NCBI GenBank assembly: GCA_017513525.1
Contig: JAFXFC010000049.1
Coordinates: 62,001-126,000, forward strand
Reading direction: 5' to 3'
Length of the DNA stretch: 64,000 nt
Source: Clostridia bacterium
GTDB taxonomy: Bacteria; Bacillota; Clostridia; Oscillospirales; Acutalibacteraceae
Positions 7,359 to 16,183 of this stretch are shown here, one piece after another. The position numbers and the translations under genes were made by a program. The notes beneath the pieces are model-generated. The model ran no database searches. It saw nothing but the letters and a program-made list of their open reading frames with translations, and was not told the origin of the DNA. Positions within the stretch are counted from its first letter, which is position 1. Each line of letters opens with the position of its first letter.

Positions 7359-8831
7359 TTATAATATATCTTTAATTATCAGATCACTTTCAGAAAGTAA
7401 ATCATTATAAATTATTGCAAGACCGTTGCCGTTAACAAATAATGATTCGTTTTTCTTCGCATAGGTTTTATAATACCTGTAAACCTTTTTAGAATAACAT
7501 ACAAAACCTTTTTCGTCAACATATCTGCAATAATCTTCTGCAGTCATATCATAAATTTGCAATAAATTATCTCCGTTATATGCACGAACAGTTGAAACAA
7601 AACCTATTTTCTTATAAAACTCATGCAAAACAGCCTCAGCAGGATAAAGAATCAAAAAATCTTTATCTTTACTGAAATTTATTGCGGATTTGATAAGTTC
7701 AGTCATAAAACCTTGATTTCTGAACTTACAGGCTGTAGCAGCCGCATAAAGATAATATCCGTGAAACACGCCGCTCGTATTTCTCACTGAACACTCAAGC
7801 AGATAAAAGGCTGAAGCGCATTCACCATCAACAAAAACATTGAAGCGACGAGCATTACCTTCTGTATTTTCAAAGAAAGAATCTATAATACAGTCATCGT
7901 CACCAAAAGCTTCTTTCCACAACACCTTCAGCGCTTTATCTGATTTCTGCTGAGAATTCGTATCTGCGTTGTACTTGTAAACAAATTTAGAAGGATGGTA
8001 TGAAAGCTTTGCCTTTTTTAATGCTTCAACGCCTGCATCATCTTCACGGTTTATATACTCATATTCTGATAAATGTAACGCGAATTCCTTATTTATTACG
8101 GGATAGGCATCCCTGTAATCGGGTAAAGTTTTTTCAAAATGTGTATCAAAAATACGACTGTTAATTTCTTCTCCCATTGTAAATGCAACAGGTATTCCGT
8201 CTGCATATAATAACAAACCTTTATATTTCAATTCAAAATAATGATTTAAGGCAAGTTCAAAAGCATGCCACTCACGTTCATCCTTGTATGCGTCATTATA
8301 TTTATCAATGAACCACTTTTCAGCAATTTTCCTGCATTCCTCAAGATCATCACTTTCCTCAATAACTTTTGAATATATATCACTGTGATTATTTCTGAAA
8401 CGGTTTATAAAATTCTTTTTCTGATGAAATTTTCGTCCGGGAAGCTGTGCAAGATTTTCAGCCTTATACACATATTCAATACCGAAATCTGATGTAATGA
8501 AGTTAAAACGGTTCGGATATTTTTCATTAAGCCAAACTAACTGCTTCTGATTTAAAGAATATAATTTTAATGAATCGGGATATTCATTTAACAATAATTG
8601 AAACACTTCAGAAGGGTCGCCTTCTCCGATAGGAAAAGAAAAGCTGTAATTTCCGTTTTTTCCGATACGTACAATAAAAAAATCTTTTAATATACATACC
8701 TTCAGACCGTATACATTTCCCCACATAAACATATTACCTGCAGTAAAATCACAGCTTAAAATGTCTGAACGGTGAAGTATATCACTTAACTTTTCTATAC
8801 AGTCAATTGTAATAGGATAAAACTCTAACAT
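7359..8831 (-). CDS. Two-domain acyltransferase: DUF2156 plus GNAT
   Basis: A 490-residue protein with two acyltransferase folds. Residues ~1-290 match the DUF2156/phosphatidylglycerol lysyltransferase C-terminal-like region (FTAGNMFMWGN near residue 30; FHQKKNFINRFRNNH near 135; a late FDTHFEKTLPDYRDAYPVINKEF segment), without the membrane-spanning half of MprF. Residues ~300-425 are a GNAT domain with the acetyl-CoA loop seen as CKFRNQGFMTELIKSAI. Such proteins are soluble; related FemX-like folds transfer aminoacyl groups, but the acceptor here is unknown. It lies downstream of sigE, separated by the sigE terminator. Confidence 0.78.
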   Translation of the reverse strand: MLEFYPITIDCIEKLSDILHRSDILSCDFTAGNMFMWGNVYGLKVCILKDFFIVRIGKNGNYSFSFPIGEGDPSEVFQLLLNEYPDSLKLYSLNQKQLVWLNEKYPNRFNFITSDFGIEYVYKAENLAQLPGRKFHQKKNFINRFRNNHSDIYSKVIEESDDLEECRKIAEKWFIDKYNDAYKDEREWHAFELALNHYFELKYKGLLLYADGIPVAFTMGEEINSRIFDTHFEKTLPDYRDAYPVINKEFALHLSEYEYINREDDAGVEALKKAKLSYHPSKFVYKYNADTNSQQKSDKALKVLWKEAFGDDDCIIDSFFENTEGNARRFNVFVDGECASAFYLLECSVRNTSGVFHGYYLYAAATACKFRNQGFMTELIKSAINFSKDKDFLILYPAEAVLHEFYKKIGFVSTVRAYNGDNLLQIYDMTAEDYCRYVDEKGFVCYSKKVYRYYKTYAKKNESLFVNGNGLAIIYNDLLSESDLIIKDIL

Positions 8832-8923
8832 ATATTAATTCCTTATATTTATTCACCGTCATTATATCAACATTTTATTTTTTTTACAAGTCTATATATT
8901 TTAAGTTAAATAACAATTAAAAA

Positions 8924-8956
8924 AATTCCGACTCTGATTTCTCAAATATCGGAATT
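8924..8956 (-). terminator. Terminator after sigE
   Basis: AATTCCGA / TCGGAATT, an 8-bp stem with a 17-base loop that has some internal pairing, followed on the minus strand by a run of T. It lies just past the sigE stop codon. Confidence 0.75.
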
Positions 8957-8960
8957 ATCC

Positions 8961-9692
8961 TTAAACATTGGCCTTATTCATATCATTCTTCAATTGTTCA
9001 ATTATTCGTTTCTCAATGCGGGATATGTAGCTTTGAGAAATTCCCAGCATATCGGCAACTTCTTTTTGGGTATATTCCTTATTGGAATTCAAACCGAAGC
9101 GAAGATATACTATTCGTCTGTCCCTTTCAGGAAGCTTTTCTATACAATCCATCAGAATTCTGACTTCATCGTCACTCTCAACACCTATGCTTACAGAATT
9201 CTCATCTGTATAAAGAATATCGCTTAACAGCAGTTCATTTCCGTCCCAATCAACATTTAACGGTTCATCAATAGAAACTTCATTCTTCATGTTCCCTATT
9301 TTTCTCAGATACATCAAGACCTCATTTTCTATACAACGACTTGCATATGTCGCAAGCTTGATATTTTTATCGGGGCAAAAAGTTTTAACCGCTTTAATAA
9401 GACCTATTGTACCGATTGAGATCAGATCTTCTATTGATGCACCCGAATTTTCAAACTTTTTTGCTATGTATACAACCAGACGAAGATTATGTACTATGAG
9501 TTTATTTCTTGCTTGTTCACTCCCCTGAATTATTTCTTTAAAACACTGCTCTTCCTCTTCTTTTGTCAGCGGAGGCGGTAATGCAGGCGTTCCGTTGATA
9601 AAAAGTAAAGTATCACCTTGAGATGACTTCCTTTTCTTAAATAATAATTTCACTTTTGTTTTAAATAAGTTTATCAAATCTGATATATGCAT
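8961..9692 (-). CDS. sigE: RNA polymerase sporulation sigma factor SigE
   Basis: A 243-residue sigma-70 family protein. Region 2 includes [23 protein letters not shown] and [17 protein letters not shown]; region 4 is a helix-turn-helix ending in [24 protein letters not shown]. The ~30-residue N-terminal extension before region 1.2 matches the pro-sequence of pro-sigma-E, removed by SpoIIGA in the mother cell. The ATG overlaps the spoIIGA stop codon (TAATG), indicating translational coupling. The terminator at 8924-8956 closes the operon. SigG, often next in Clostridia, is absent here. Confidence 0.95.
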   Translation of the reverse strand: MHISDLINLFKTKVKLLFKKRKSSQGDTLLFINGTPALPPPLTKEEEEQCFKEIIQGSEQARNKLIVHNLRLVVYIAKKFENSGASIEDLISIGTIGLIKAVKTFCPDKNIKLATYASRCIENEVLMYLRKIGNMKNEVSIDEPLNVDWDGNELLLSDILYTDENSVSIGVESDDEVRILMDCIEKLPERDRRIVYLRFGLNSNKEYTQKEVADMLGISQSYISRIEKRIIEQLKNDMNKANV

Positions 9693-10567
9693 TATATCAC
9701 CCTACCTAAGACAGAATCATTAATTAAAGCCTTATATTTTTTATTATCAAATGAATCCGGCGATATACCGACACTTGGCTTTTCTATTATTTTTGTGGTA
9801 TCACTGTTAAATATCGTCGCCTTATCTGCAGTAAATACAGGAAGTATTTTTGCACTGCCTAATGTACTAACAGGTAACAAGCGCATTTTTTCGGGCAAAT
9901 TGAAATTTGTTTCTTCTGAGAGAATTGCTCTTATAGAATTTAATGCTGCGCTGTCAAAAAACTCTTTTATTTCATTAAAGCCAATAATGATCACAGGTTT
10001 TCCCGTAAAAAAATCGACAACACTGTTTCCTGTATCAAAAAATGCTTTTACTGTTATAACATGAGCATTATATTCTATTTTTACATCAAAAACTAATTCT
10101 TCCTTTTGTTTTGAAAATACTTTTGAATTCAACATTCTGACGACAATAAAAACAATTGCAGATATCGTAATTACAGTCAGGACACCAAAATCAAAATAAG
10201 CATATCCGTTATTATAGTAAATATAATGAGATTTCGTATTAACTGACAAAAAATACAATATTCCTGCATATAAAAAGCTTATCAGTAAAAAAGCAAAAAT
10301 ACATTTTAAGGACATCTTAAAATTTCGGACATTAAAAGAAATCAAAACTATCAATATACAGATAACTGCCCTTGTCAGAAAAATCAGAACAGGGTTCATT
10401 TGAGGAGCAAGTATTACCAACGAAAATATTCCGCCTACCAAAGAACCTGAAACATAACGGATCTTTGAAGAATCCACCTTAACCAAATCAGCAGTGGTCA
10501 GGATAATAATAAATGTAACCACTGAATTCAAAAATATCAATATATCGGCATAAACAACACTTTGCAT
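9692..10567 (-). CDS. spoIIGA: Sigma-E processing peptidase SpoIIGA
   Basis: A 291-residue membrane aspartic protease that activates pro-sigma-E during sporulation. Residues 1-130 hold about five hydrophobic helices; the C-terminal half is a pepsin-like domain with the active-site motif FDTGNSV. The family works as a dimer, each chain giving one aspartate. An ATG 18 codons upstream (10621) is in frame, but the ATG at 10567 starts [15 protein letters not shown], the normal family N-terminus, and has GGAG upstream. It is coupled to sigE through the TAATG overlap. Confidence 0.93.
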   Translation of the reverse strand: MQSVVYADILIFLNSVVTFIIILTTADLVKVDSSKIRYVSGSLVGGIFSLVILAPQMNPVLIFLTRAVICILIVLISFNVRNFKMSLKCIFAFLLISFLYAGILYFLSVNTKSHYIYYNNGYAYFDFGVLTVITISAIVFIVVRMLNSKVFSKQKEELVFDVKIEYNAHVITVKAFFDTGNSVVDFFTGKPVIIIGFNEIKEFFDSAALNSIRAILSEETNFNLPEKMRLLPVSTLGSAKILPVFTADKATIFNSDTTKIIEKPSVGISPDSFDNKKYKALINDSVLGRVI

Positions 10568-10656
10568 AAAAACTTCTCCGAAAAAGCTATACTGTAAAAA
10601 ATTATACCGTATGTATGCCAAATAGTCTGTCGATTTCTGATATTCAAAAAAAAATA

Positions 10657-10681
10657 GCCATTCAGAAAAACTCTGAATGGC
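10657..10681 (-). terminator. Terminator after prmA
   Basis: GCCATTCAGA / TCTGAATGGC, a perfect 10-bp stem with a 5-base loop, followed on the minus strand by about eight T. It separates the prmA transcript from spoIIGA. Confidence 0.9.
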
Positions 10682-10690
10682 AGCAATAAT

Positions 10691-11617
10691 TTATTTTAGT
10701 TTACACTCGAAGCAAACCCATCCGTTTTCCGAACGGCGGTTAATAACATTAAATCCGTTTTCTTCCAGACAGGCTAAAACCTCATCCTCTCTGATATCAA
10801 TAATTCCCGATACAATATAAACAGCATCGTCTGAGAGGAAATTTTTAACATCGGGAGTAAGCATAATAATGGCATCTGCAACAATATTAGCAGTAACAAC
10901 ATTATATTTACCGCTAATTCTGTCAATAAGGTTACCAACAATCATATTATAGGCGGGATATTCGAGCCCGTTCAGTTTTCCGTTTTCAACTGCAACCTTA
11001 ACTGCAAGCTTGTCAATATCAACACCTGTAACATCCTTTGCTCCGAAAAGCATTCCCGCAACACTTAAAATACCGCTTCCGCAACCGACATCAAGCATAT
11101 GTGTATCTTCAGTAATATAATTTTCCAGAGCTTCAAGACAAAGTCTTGTTGTTTCATGTGTTCCCGTGCCGAAAGCAATACCCGGTTCAAGATTTAATAC
11201 AACTCTTCCGTCAGCATCGTAATCATCGATCCAAATGGGTCTGATAAGAAGATTGTTACCTACTTTTATAGGCTTAAAATACTGTTTCCAGTTATTCTCC
11301 CAATCTTCCCTTGCACAATTATCTAGTTCAATGGAATATGTAATTCCTTCACTGTCAAGACGCTCTTTGATAAAAGAAACTGCTTCCTGCGGATTTTCTT
11401 CGGGGGAAATATAAATATGCACAATACCAACAGATCTGTCCTTTGCTAACAGATCTTCATCAATAAGGTCTATTTTTGCAATTTCCATTGCTTCTTCTTC
11501 AAGATTGCTGTAATCCTCAATATAAATTCCGTAAGGCACGGTCATTGAAGCCACAGCACCTGCTTCGTCAACTTTTTCAACAGGTACATTTATTTTAATT
11601 TCAGTCCAATTTTCCAT
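10691..11617 (-). CDS. prmA: Ribosomal protein L11 methyltransferase
   Basis: A 308-residue PrmA, which trimethylates ribosomal protein L11. The N-terminal substrate-recognition domain (1-~110) leads into NWKQYFKPIKVGNNLLIRPIW, then the SAM-binding Rossmann part: LEPGIAFGTGTHETTRLCLEAL, LDVGCGSGILSVAG, VDIDKLAV and the NPPY-like TANIVADAII. Length and motif order are those of the family. It lies 16 bases downstream of the DUF2804 gene and ends in a strong terminator. Confidence 0.95.
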   Translation of the reverse strand: MENWTEIKINVPVEKVDEAGAVASMTVPYGIYIEDYSNLEEEAMEIAKIDLIDEDLLAKDRSVGIVHIYISPEENPQEAVSFIKERLDSEGITYSIELDNCAREDWENNWKQYFKPIKVGNNLLIRPIWIDDYDADGRVVLNLEPGIAFGTGTHETTRLCLEALENYITEDTHMLDVGCGSGILSVAGMLFGAKDVTGVDIDKLAVKVAVENGKLNGLEYPAYNMIVGNLIDRISGKYNVVTANIVADAIIMLTPDVKNFLSDDAVYIVSGIIDIREDEVLACLEENGFNVINRRSENGWVCFECKLK

Positions 11618-11632
11618 AAAAACTCCAACAAT

Positions 11633-12679
11633 TTAATATTTATTATGAACATCTTCCGCAAAACACAGAAGATCTTTAAATTCAAGAACTGTGCCGTCAT
11701 CAAGAACAGCCTTTCCGCTCATTCTGCCGAAAACCTGATGCTGATCGGTAATGATGAACTTTACATCTATCTTAGCTGCTCTGTCTAAAACAGGAATAAA
11801 ATCAGCTTCGAATCTTCCGTCTGAAGAAGTGAAGGTCCATGGTTTCATATAATCTTTTTTACCGTTTGAATCTACCGGAATATTAAAACTGATATCATCA
11901 AACTTATGACCGATACCGTCATAAAAAATTATATTTTCACTGGCAGCTGTCGTATCACCGAAACCGTAACCTATATTAAAACCGAAAGGCTTTCCGTCAA
12001 TAATACCGTTACCCGACCCCCAGTACCATGTGTTATCGTAGGTCCATACGCCTCTGCCCCAATCAAGAGTTCCGAAATCGGTTTCGGGATTAAATTCATA
12101 CACTTTACCGTCAAAGAGAACCTTGCCGCTGGCTCTCATGCAATTGATTTTTCTGTTATAATAAAAGGCTTTTTTCTCTTCTTTCCAGGGGGTCGCAATA
12201 ACAAGAGAATCCATGTCAGGCTCTTCAAGCGTAATATCACAGCTGAAGTCCTTACCGTCACAGAAATTCTTGAAATCACAGATAAGATGTCTTGAATGTT
12301 CATTCTTTATGTAACTGATATTAAGTCTCTTATCCTTATATCTTACATCACCCACATCTGTAGAAGAAGGCATTTTGAGCTTACCCATAGGGAAAAAATT
12401 CAAAATGGTTTCAGTGTGTTCCCAAGGTACATCTTCAAAAAGAAGCAGACTTGCAGACTGAAGACCGATATATCCGTCATCTGAAACGGTCAATGCAACA
12501 CCGAAAGAATCCGACATGATAAGATAATAGTCCCATTCTTTAATTCTGAAGGAAGGAGCCTTTATATCATTTCTGTCATAAATCTGATAAAGCTTTCTTG
12601 ACCAACCCGGTTCTCTTAATGAGCCATCATCTTTAAGAAGCCTTTGAATTCTAGTAACTTCATTGTTTCTCTGTGCCAT
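11633..12679 (-). CDS. DUF2804 family protein
   Basis: A 348-residue protein of the DUF2804 family, recognised by the start LLKDDGSLREPGWSRKLYQIYDR and the Trp/Gly-rich centre with DFGTLDWGRGVWTYDNTWYWGSG. The family is predicted to fold as paired lipocalin-like beta barrels, related to hydroxyneurosporene-synthase/AttH-like domains. No enzyme activity is established. There is no signal peptide. It shares a strand and short spacing with the upstream exoribonuclease gene (19 bases) and downstream prmA (15 bases). Confidence 0.88.
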   Translation of the reverse strand: MAQRNNEVTRIQRLLKDDGSLREPGWSRKLYQIYDRNDIKAPSFRIKEWDYYLIMSDSFGVALTVSDDGYIGLQSASLLLFEDVPWEHTETILNFFPMGKLKMPSSTDVGDVRYKDKRLNISYIKNEHSRHLICDFKNFCDGKDFSCDITLEEPDMDSLVIATPWKEEKKAFYYNRKINCMRASGKVLFDGKVYEFNPETDFGTLDWGRGVWTYDNTWYWGSGNGIIDGKPFGFNIGYGFGDTTAASENIIFYDGIGHKFDDISFNIPVDSNGKKDYMKPWTFTSSDGRFEADFIPVLDRAAKIDVKFIITDQHQVFGRMSGKAVLDDGTVLEFKDLLCFAEDVHNKY

Positions 12680-12698
12680 GATATATCCTCCTTAAAAA

Positions 12699-13691
12699 TT
12701 AAGTATCAGAATCCTCTAAAGGAATTATATCAACATCTGTAACAATCTTTTTTCTGCCGTGGTTATAGAACTTCCTGTCTTCGAGAGCCCACATTCTGTT
12801 TGTAAAGCTACCGATTTCAGTATCTTTCAAAGCATTTTCTATCTCGAAAATATTGGCATCAAAGGTGTCAATAGCAGAAAGAACTTCTGCTTCAAGAAAC
12901 AAGGGGCGGACAGCAGCACCGTATTCCGGGTTACCGTGATGAGAAATAAGCATGTGTTCAACAAGCATTAAAATATCTTCGGATATATTTTCTCTCTTAC
13001 CTATTTCTGCTATAAGCATAGCACCGCCGACAAGATGCCCTACAAGAGTTCCTCTTGCGGTATATCCGTCCACAAGACCTGTAGGTGCAAGGCTGAATTC
13101 TTCAGTTTTTGCTATATCATGAAGAATAGCTCCACTCAAAAGAAGATCACGGTCTATTGAAGGATAAATTAAAGCCGTAGCCTCAGAGAGTCTGCATAAA
13201 GTGAGAGTATGCATTAAAAGACCACATCTTACAGCATGATGAAGTTTGAATGCTGCAGGAAGCTCCATTATTCTGTCCTTATATTCCGCGAGAACAGCAA
13301 GAGTCAGTTTTTTTAATTCTTCATCGGAAAAACTCTCTACCAATTCAATAATAGCGTTATACATGACTTCCCCTTCAAAAGAAGCGGAGGGCACAAAATC
13401 ACTGATATTCACATCATCATTTTCATTTAAGGCTCTGAATCTGTCTATCTTAAACTGAGGCTGATTATTATATAGACTTAAAGTACCGCGAACAAGGATA
13501 ACGGTTCCGACAGAAGGCTGATCGTCTGCAGTTCCTTTAAAATCCCAAATCTTAGCTACTACATCGCTCTCACCGTCGGAAATTATAAGATCAAGATATG
13601 TAGATCCGTTTTTTGCACTTTTTCTGTCACAGTTTTTTATCAGCACATAACCCTGCAATGTACCGTTTTTATCAATCTCCGTAAGTTTCAT
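12699..13691 (-). CDS. yhaM: 3'-5' exoribonuclease YhaM-like (OB fold + HD domain)
   Basis: A 330-residue protein with an N-terminal OB-fold (about 1-95, including YVLIKNCDRKSAKNGSTYLD and a KIWDFKG strand) and a C-terminal HD phosphohydrolase domain: HHAVRCGLLMHTLTL, LLLSGAILHDIAKTEEF, VGHLVGGAMLI and MLISHHGNPEYGA. This is the arrangement of Bacillus YhaM/CbF1, a Mn-dependent 3'-5' exonuclease acting on short single strands. It lies upstream of the DUF2804 gene on the same strand. Confidence 0.9.
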   Translation of the reverse strand: MKLTEIDKNGTLQGYVLIKNCDRKSAKNGSTYLDLIISDGESDVVAKIWDFKGTADDQPSVGTVILVRGTLSLYNNQPQFKIDRFRALNENDDVNISDFVPSASFEGEVMYNAIIELVESFSDEELKKLTLAVLAEYKDRIMELPAAFKLHHAVRCGLLMHTLTLCRLSEATALIYPSIDRDLLLSGAILHDIAKTEEFSLAPTGLVDGYTARGTLVGHLVGGAMLIAEIGKRENISEDILMLVEHMLISHHGNPEYGAAVRPLFLEAEVLSAIDTFDANIFEIENALKDTEIGSFTNRMWALEDRKFYNHGRKKIVTDVDIIPLEDSDT

Positions 13692-13765
13692 TTTCTCCCC
13701 CTGATAATATTATTAAATAAATTTTAACACATTTATAAATTTAAGTAAATAGCTACCTAAAAATT

Positions 13766-13794
13766 ATTCGGACTGAAAAATAAACAGTCCGAAT
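13766..13794 (-). terminator. Terminator after the polysaccharide deacetylase gene
   Basis: ATTCGGACTG / CAGTCCGAAT, a perfect 10-bp stem with a 9-base loop, followed on the minus strand by AATTTTT. Confidence 0.85.
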
Positions 13795-13800
13795 GATTTA

Positions 13801-14817
13801 TCATATGTCTTCAAGTGATCTGAATTCATACCCTTTTTCTCTTGCAGCATCAATTATGCGTCCGAGAGCATTAGCATTATCGGGGGAAACAGCATGCAAT
13901 AAGATAACAGCCCCCGGATGAATTCTTGACATAACGGTCTCATATGCATACGCTGCACCTTTTTGATCTTCCAGATCCCAGTCTGCATATGCCAATGACC
14001 AGAACACGCATTTAAATCCCAAAGAATTTACTGCATCTAGAGCATTTTCAGAATATTTTCCTTGAGGATATCTGAAATATAACGCAGAATATCCGAAATT
14101 TTCACGGATGTAATCATCAAATCCTTTTAATTCATCAATGATCTGAGATCTTGAGATTGACGAAAAATCAGGATGTGTAACGCTATGATTCCCTACGACA
14201 TGCCCTTCGTTTATCATGCGAGCAATAATTTCATGATTATCGCGCATTTGGGGCAATGTACAGAAAAAGGCGGCTGGTACATCTTTATCTTTTAACACAT
14301 CAAGAATTTTTGCGGTATATCCGTTTTCATATCCGCAATCAAAAGTAAGATACAAAACTTTGTCGTCTGTTTTAGAATCATAACACACCGCATCATAATT
14401 TTTTTCATCAAAGAACTTTTGATTCTGAATACTGATAGAATGCGGTATCTCGTCAGAAGCAACACCGTAGCTGTGAGATATCATTTCGTTTGACTTTCCG
14501 ACAGAATTATTCATATCCTCAAGAATAAAGTTTTTCTTCTCTAAAGGTTCAAGTCCTGTTGCTGTCAATTCAGTTCCTGTTCTTTCTCCGTATTCAATTC
14601 GAATTGAAGAATTCTGATTTACAATTGTTTCAGCGGAGTTGCTCGAGTTTTCCTCTAACCCCTCGGCATCCGGTATCGTAGTATATTCATCTGTAAATTC
14701 TTCACTCACAGTAGTTCCCGTATCAAAACCTGTTGTAGTTTCGTTTTCTGCATTATTACTGCAGGAGGAAAACAACAGCAATATAACAGCAAATAATAGT
14801 ATAATTCTTTTTTTCAT
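13801..14817 (-). CDS. Polysaccharide deacetylase lipoprotein, PdaA-like
   Basis: A 338-residue exported protein. The signal peptide ends in LLLFSSC, a lipobox, so it should be lipid-anchored. Residues ~25-130 are Ser/Thr/Glu-rich linker. The NodB deacetylase domain has YLTFDCGYENGYTAKILDVLK, FFCTLPQ, GNHSVTHPDFS (metal His pair), RYPQGKYSE and a late ILLHAVS. The GYENGYT and FWSLAYADWD segments and the ending closely follow Bacillus PdaA, the muramic-delta-lactam deacetylase of the spore cortex, fitting the nearby spoIIGA/sigE. The residue after TFD is Cys, whereas classic NodB enzymes have Asp there. A role in cortex formation is inferred. Confidence 0.85.
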   Translation of the reverse strand: MKKRIILLFAVILLLFSSCSNNAENETTTGFDTGTTVSEEFTDEYTTIPDAEGLEENSSNSAETIVNQNSSIRIEYGERTGTELTATGLEPLEKKNFILEDMNNSVGKSNEMISHSYGVASDEIPHSISIQNQKFFDEKNYDAVCYDSKTDDKVLYLTFDCGYENGYTAKILDVLKDKDVPAAFFCTLPQMRDNHEIIARMINEGHVVGNHSVTHPDFSSISRSQIIDELKGFDDYIRENFGYSALYFRYPQGKYSENALDAVNSLGFKCVFWSLAYADWDLEDQKGAAYAYETVMSRIHPGAVILLHAVSPDNANALGRIIDAAREKGYEFRSLEDI

Positions 14818-14872
14818 TTATTATCACCAAAAATAAGTATATCATAAAAATACAAACAGTAAACAACAAATT

Positions 14873-14906
14873 TTGCGAAAATCTGCAAAAATGCAGATTT
14901 TCGCAA
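14873..14906. terminator. 15-bp perfect inverted repeat, probable terminator
   Basis: TTGCGAAAATCTGCA / TGCAGATTTTCGCAA with a 4-base AAAA loop. It sits 11 bases past the stop of the small membrane-protein gene and upstream of the pdaA-like gene. The trailing T-tract is modest (AATTTGTTGTTT on the minus strand), so termination is likely but not certain. Confidence 0.65.
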
Positions 14907-14916
14907 TTTCCTTGTA

Positions 14917-15105
14917 TTATTTTACGATACTCTGCATACCGGAAATAATACTGTCTACAGTATCAAGAGCCTTTGTTGCAGTTTTCTTCATTTTCTTTCT
15001 GACGGTTTTATTCTCTTTCACTATTCCTGAACCAAGAAGCATAGAACCTCCGATTGCAATAGCCGCGCCAACATATTTCATCATATCATTTTTTGTTGTA
15101 TTCAT
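14917..15105 (-). CDS. Small membrane-anchored protein, YtxH-like
   Basis: A 62-residue protein: a short polar start, one hydrophobic glycine-rich segment (YVGAAIAIGGSMLLGSGIV, about residues 10-28), then a basic helix with KKMKKTATKALDTVDSIIS. This is the layout of YtxH-type gas-vesicle-like small membrane proteins, often stress-related, of unknown biochemical role. GGAGGTG lies 8-9 bases before the ATG at 15105, so the ATG 30 bases further upstream is rejected. It is transcribed divergently from trmL. Confidence 0.7.
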   Translation of the reverse strand: MNTTKNDMMKYVGAAIAIGGSMLLGSGIVKENKTVRKKMKKTATKALDTVDSIISGMQSIVK

Positions 15106-15206
15106 TTTTAGCACCTCCGAAACTATTATTATCAAAAAATCAAAAAATATTTTACTTCGCTGAAAATTTATGATAAAATCGAAAAAAAACGAAAGGCACT
15201 TACACT

Positions 15207-15704
15207 ATGAGCGAGCTTAATATAGTTTTAATCGAACCCGAAATACCTCAAAATACCGGTAATATTGCCCGTACATGCGCTGCAACAGGAGCAAGACTTC
15301 ACTTAGTTGAACCAATGGGCTTTAAGATAGATGACAGAAAATTAAAAAGAGCAGGCTTAGATTACTGGCATTTGCTTGATATAACATATTATTCCTCAAC
15401 AGAGGATTTTTTCAGCAAAAACCCCGACGGCAAATTCTTTTATTTTTCAACAAAAGCAAAACACAAATACTCTGATATAGAGTATCCCGATAAAGCTTTT
15501 ATCGTATTCGGAAAAGAAACTGCAGGTTTACCGGAAGAACTGTTACATGATAATCCCGACACTACTGTCAGAATTCCCATGATTTCAGATGCAAGAAGTC
15601 TTAATCTGTCAAACTCAGTTGCAATAGGGGTATACGAAATATTAAGACAGTGGAATTTTCCCGAACTGAAAGCTCACGGAGAACTGAGAAATTTTGATTG
15701 GTAA
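15207..15704 (+). CDS. trmL: tRNA (cytidine/uridine-34 2'-O)-methyltransferase TrmL
   Basis: A 165-residue SPOUT-class methyltransferase that modifies the wobble nucleotide of tRNA-Leu. The N-terminus IVLIEPEIPQNTGNIARTCAATGARLHLV, the middle AGLDYWHL and the knot motifs FGKETAGLPEELL and RIPMISDARSLNLSNSVAIGVYE are diagnostic. Length is normal. It is monocistronic on the plus strand. Confidence 0.95.
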   Translation: MSELNIVLIEPEIPQNTGNIARTCAATGARLHLVEPMGFKIDDRKLKRAGLDYWHLLDITYYSSTEDFFSKNPDGKFFYFSTKAKHKYSDIEYPDKAFIVFGKETAGLPEELLHDNPDTTVRIPMISDARSLNLSNSVAIGVYEILRQWNFPELKAHGELRNFDW

Positions 15705-15751
15705 ACTTATTTTATTTCCATGAATAATTTATGAATATTATAAGAAAAGAA

Positions 15752-15780
15752 TTGATTTTTGATTATTCTTATGATATTAT
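15752..15780 (+). promoter_or_regulatory. Promoter of the two small-peptide genes
   Basis: TTGATT (15752-15757) and TATTAT (15775-15780) are separated by 17 bases. It lies 30 bases before the first peptide start. Confidence 0.6.
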
Positions 15781-15810
15781 TTACTTGACAAAATATTAGG
15801 AGGGTTAATC

Positions 15811-15912
15811 ATGAGCGAAATTCTTAACAAGTTTGTTGAATTTATCAACGGAATTATCGAAGCTATCAAAAATCTTGTAGCTCAGATCAGAGATTATAAC
15901 GACAAAAACTAA
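15811..15912 (+). CDS. Small amphipathic peptide A (33 aa)
   Basis: A 33-residue open frame starting MSEILNKFVEF and ending RDYNDKN. AGGAGGG lies 6 bases upstream of the ATG, a near-perfect ribosome site. Ile, Leu, Val and Phe recur every 3-4 residues over nearly the whole length (positions 4, 5, 8, 9, 11, 12, 15, 16, 19, 22, 23, 26), predicting one amphipathic helix; net charge is about -1. There is no signal peptide and no leader with a double-glycine site. It shares the core I-I-E-A-I-K-x-L-V-A with peptide B, 32 bases downstream, and both sit between a promoter and a terminator. Such peptides resemble phenol-soluble modulins or leaderless bacteriocins in style only; the function is unknown. 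Confidence 0.65.
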   Translation: MSEILNKFVEFINGIIEAIKNLVAQIRDYNDKN

Positions 15913-15944
15913 TTTTGATACGATGTAACCTGGAGGAATTTATT

Positions 15945-16058
15945 ATGGAGTATATTCAGAAACTTTTTGATTTAGTTCTTAAACTTATTGAAGCAATCAA
16001 AGGATTGGTAGCTTCTCTTCAAGGAGAAGAATCTGTAACTATAATAAAAGAATTCTGA
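15945..16058 (+). CDS. Small amphipathic peptide B (37 aa)
   Basis: A 37-residue open frame beginning MEYIQKLFDLVLKL, with GGAGG 8 bases before the ATG. Its core L-I-E-A-I-K-G-L-V-A matches peptide A, so the two are paralogues or partners. The first 25 residues form an amphipathic helix (hydrophobic at 4, 7, 8, 10, 11, 12, 14, 15, 18, 21, 22, 25); the tail is acidic. Net charge is about -2. The pair most likely forms a two-peptide unit. No immunity or transport gene is next to it. Confidence 0.65.
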   Translation: MEYIQKLFDLVLKLIEAIKGLVASLQGEESVTIIKEF

Positions 16059-16093
16059 AAGAGACATAATAATTCATCTCAGATACAAAAAAA

Positions 16094-16119
16094 AGAGAGC
16101 TTATGCTCTCTCTTTTTTT
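16094..16119 (+). terminator. Terminator of the peptide operon
   Basis: AGAGAGC / GCTCTCT, a 7-bp stem with a 4-base loop TTAT, followed by TTTTTTT. Confidence 0.85.
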
Positions 16120-16146
16120 AATAAAATTAAATTTTCTATAGTAAAA

Positions 16147-16179
16147 AAGAGGTTGCCGAATTAAAACGGTCAACCTCTT
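16147..16179 (-). terminator. Terminator of the aconitase-X operon
   Basis: AAGAGGTTG / CAACCTCTT, a 9-bp stem with inner CCG/CGG pairing, followed by TTTTTTAC on the minus strand. It is placed directly after the aldolase gene. Confidence 0.8.
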
Positions 16180-16183
16180 ATAT

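Noticed and set aside
14873..14906. Insertion-sequence end
   Set aside because: The perfect inverted repeat is placed as expected for a terminator and no matching second copy or transposase is seen.
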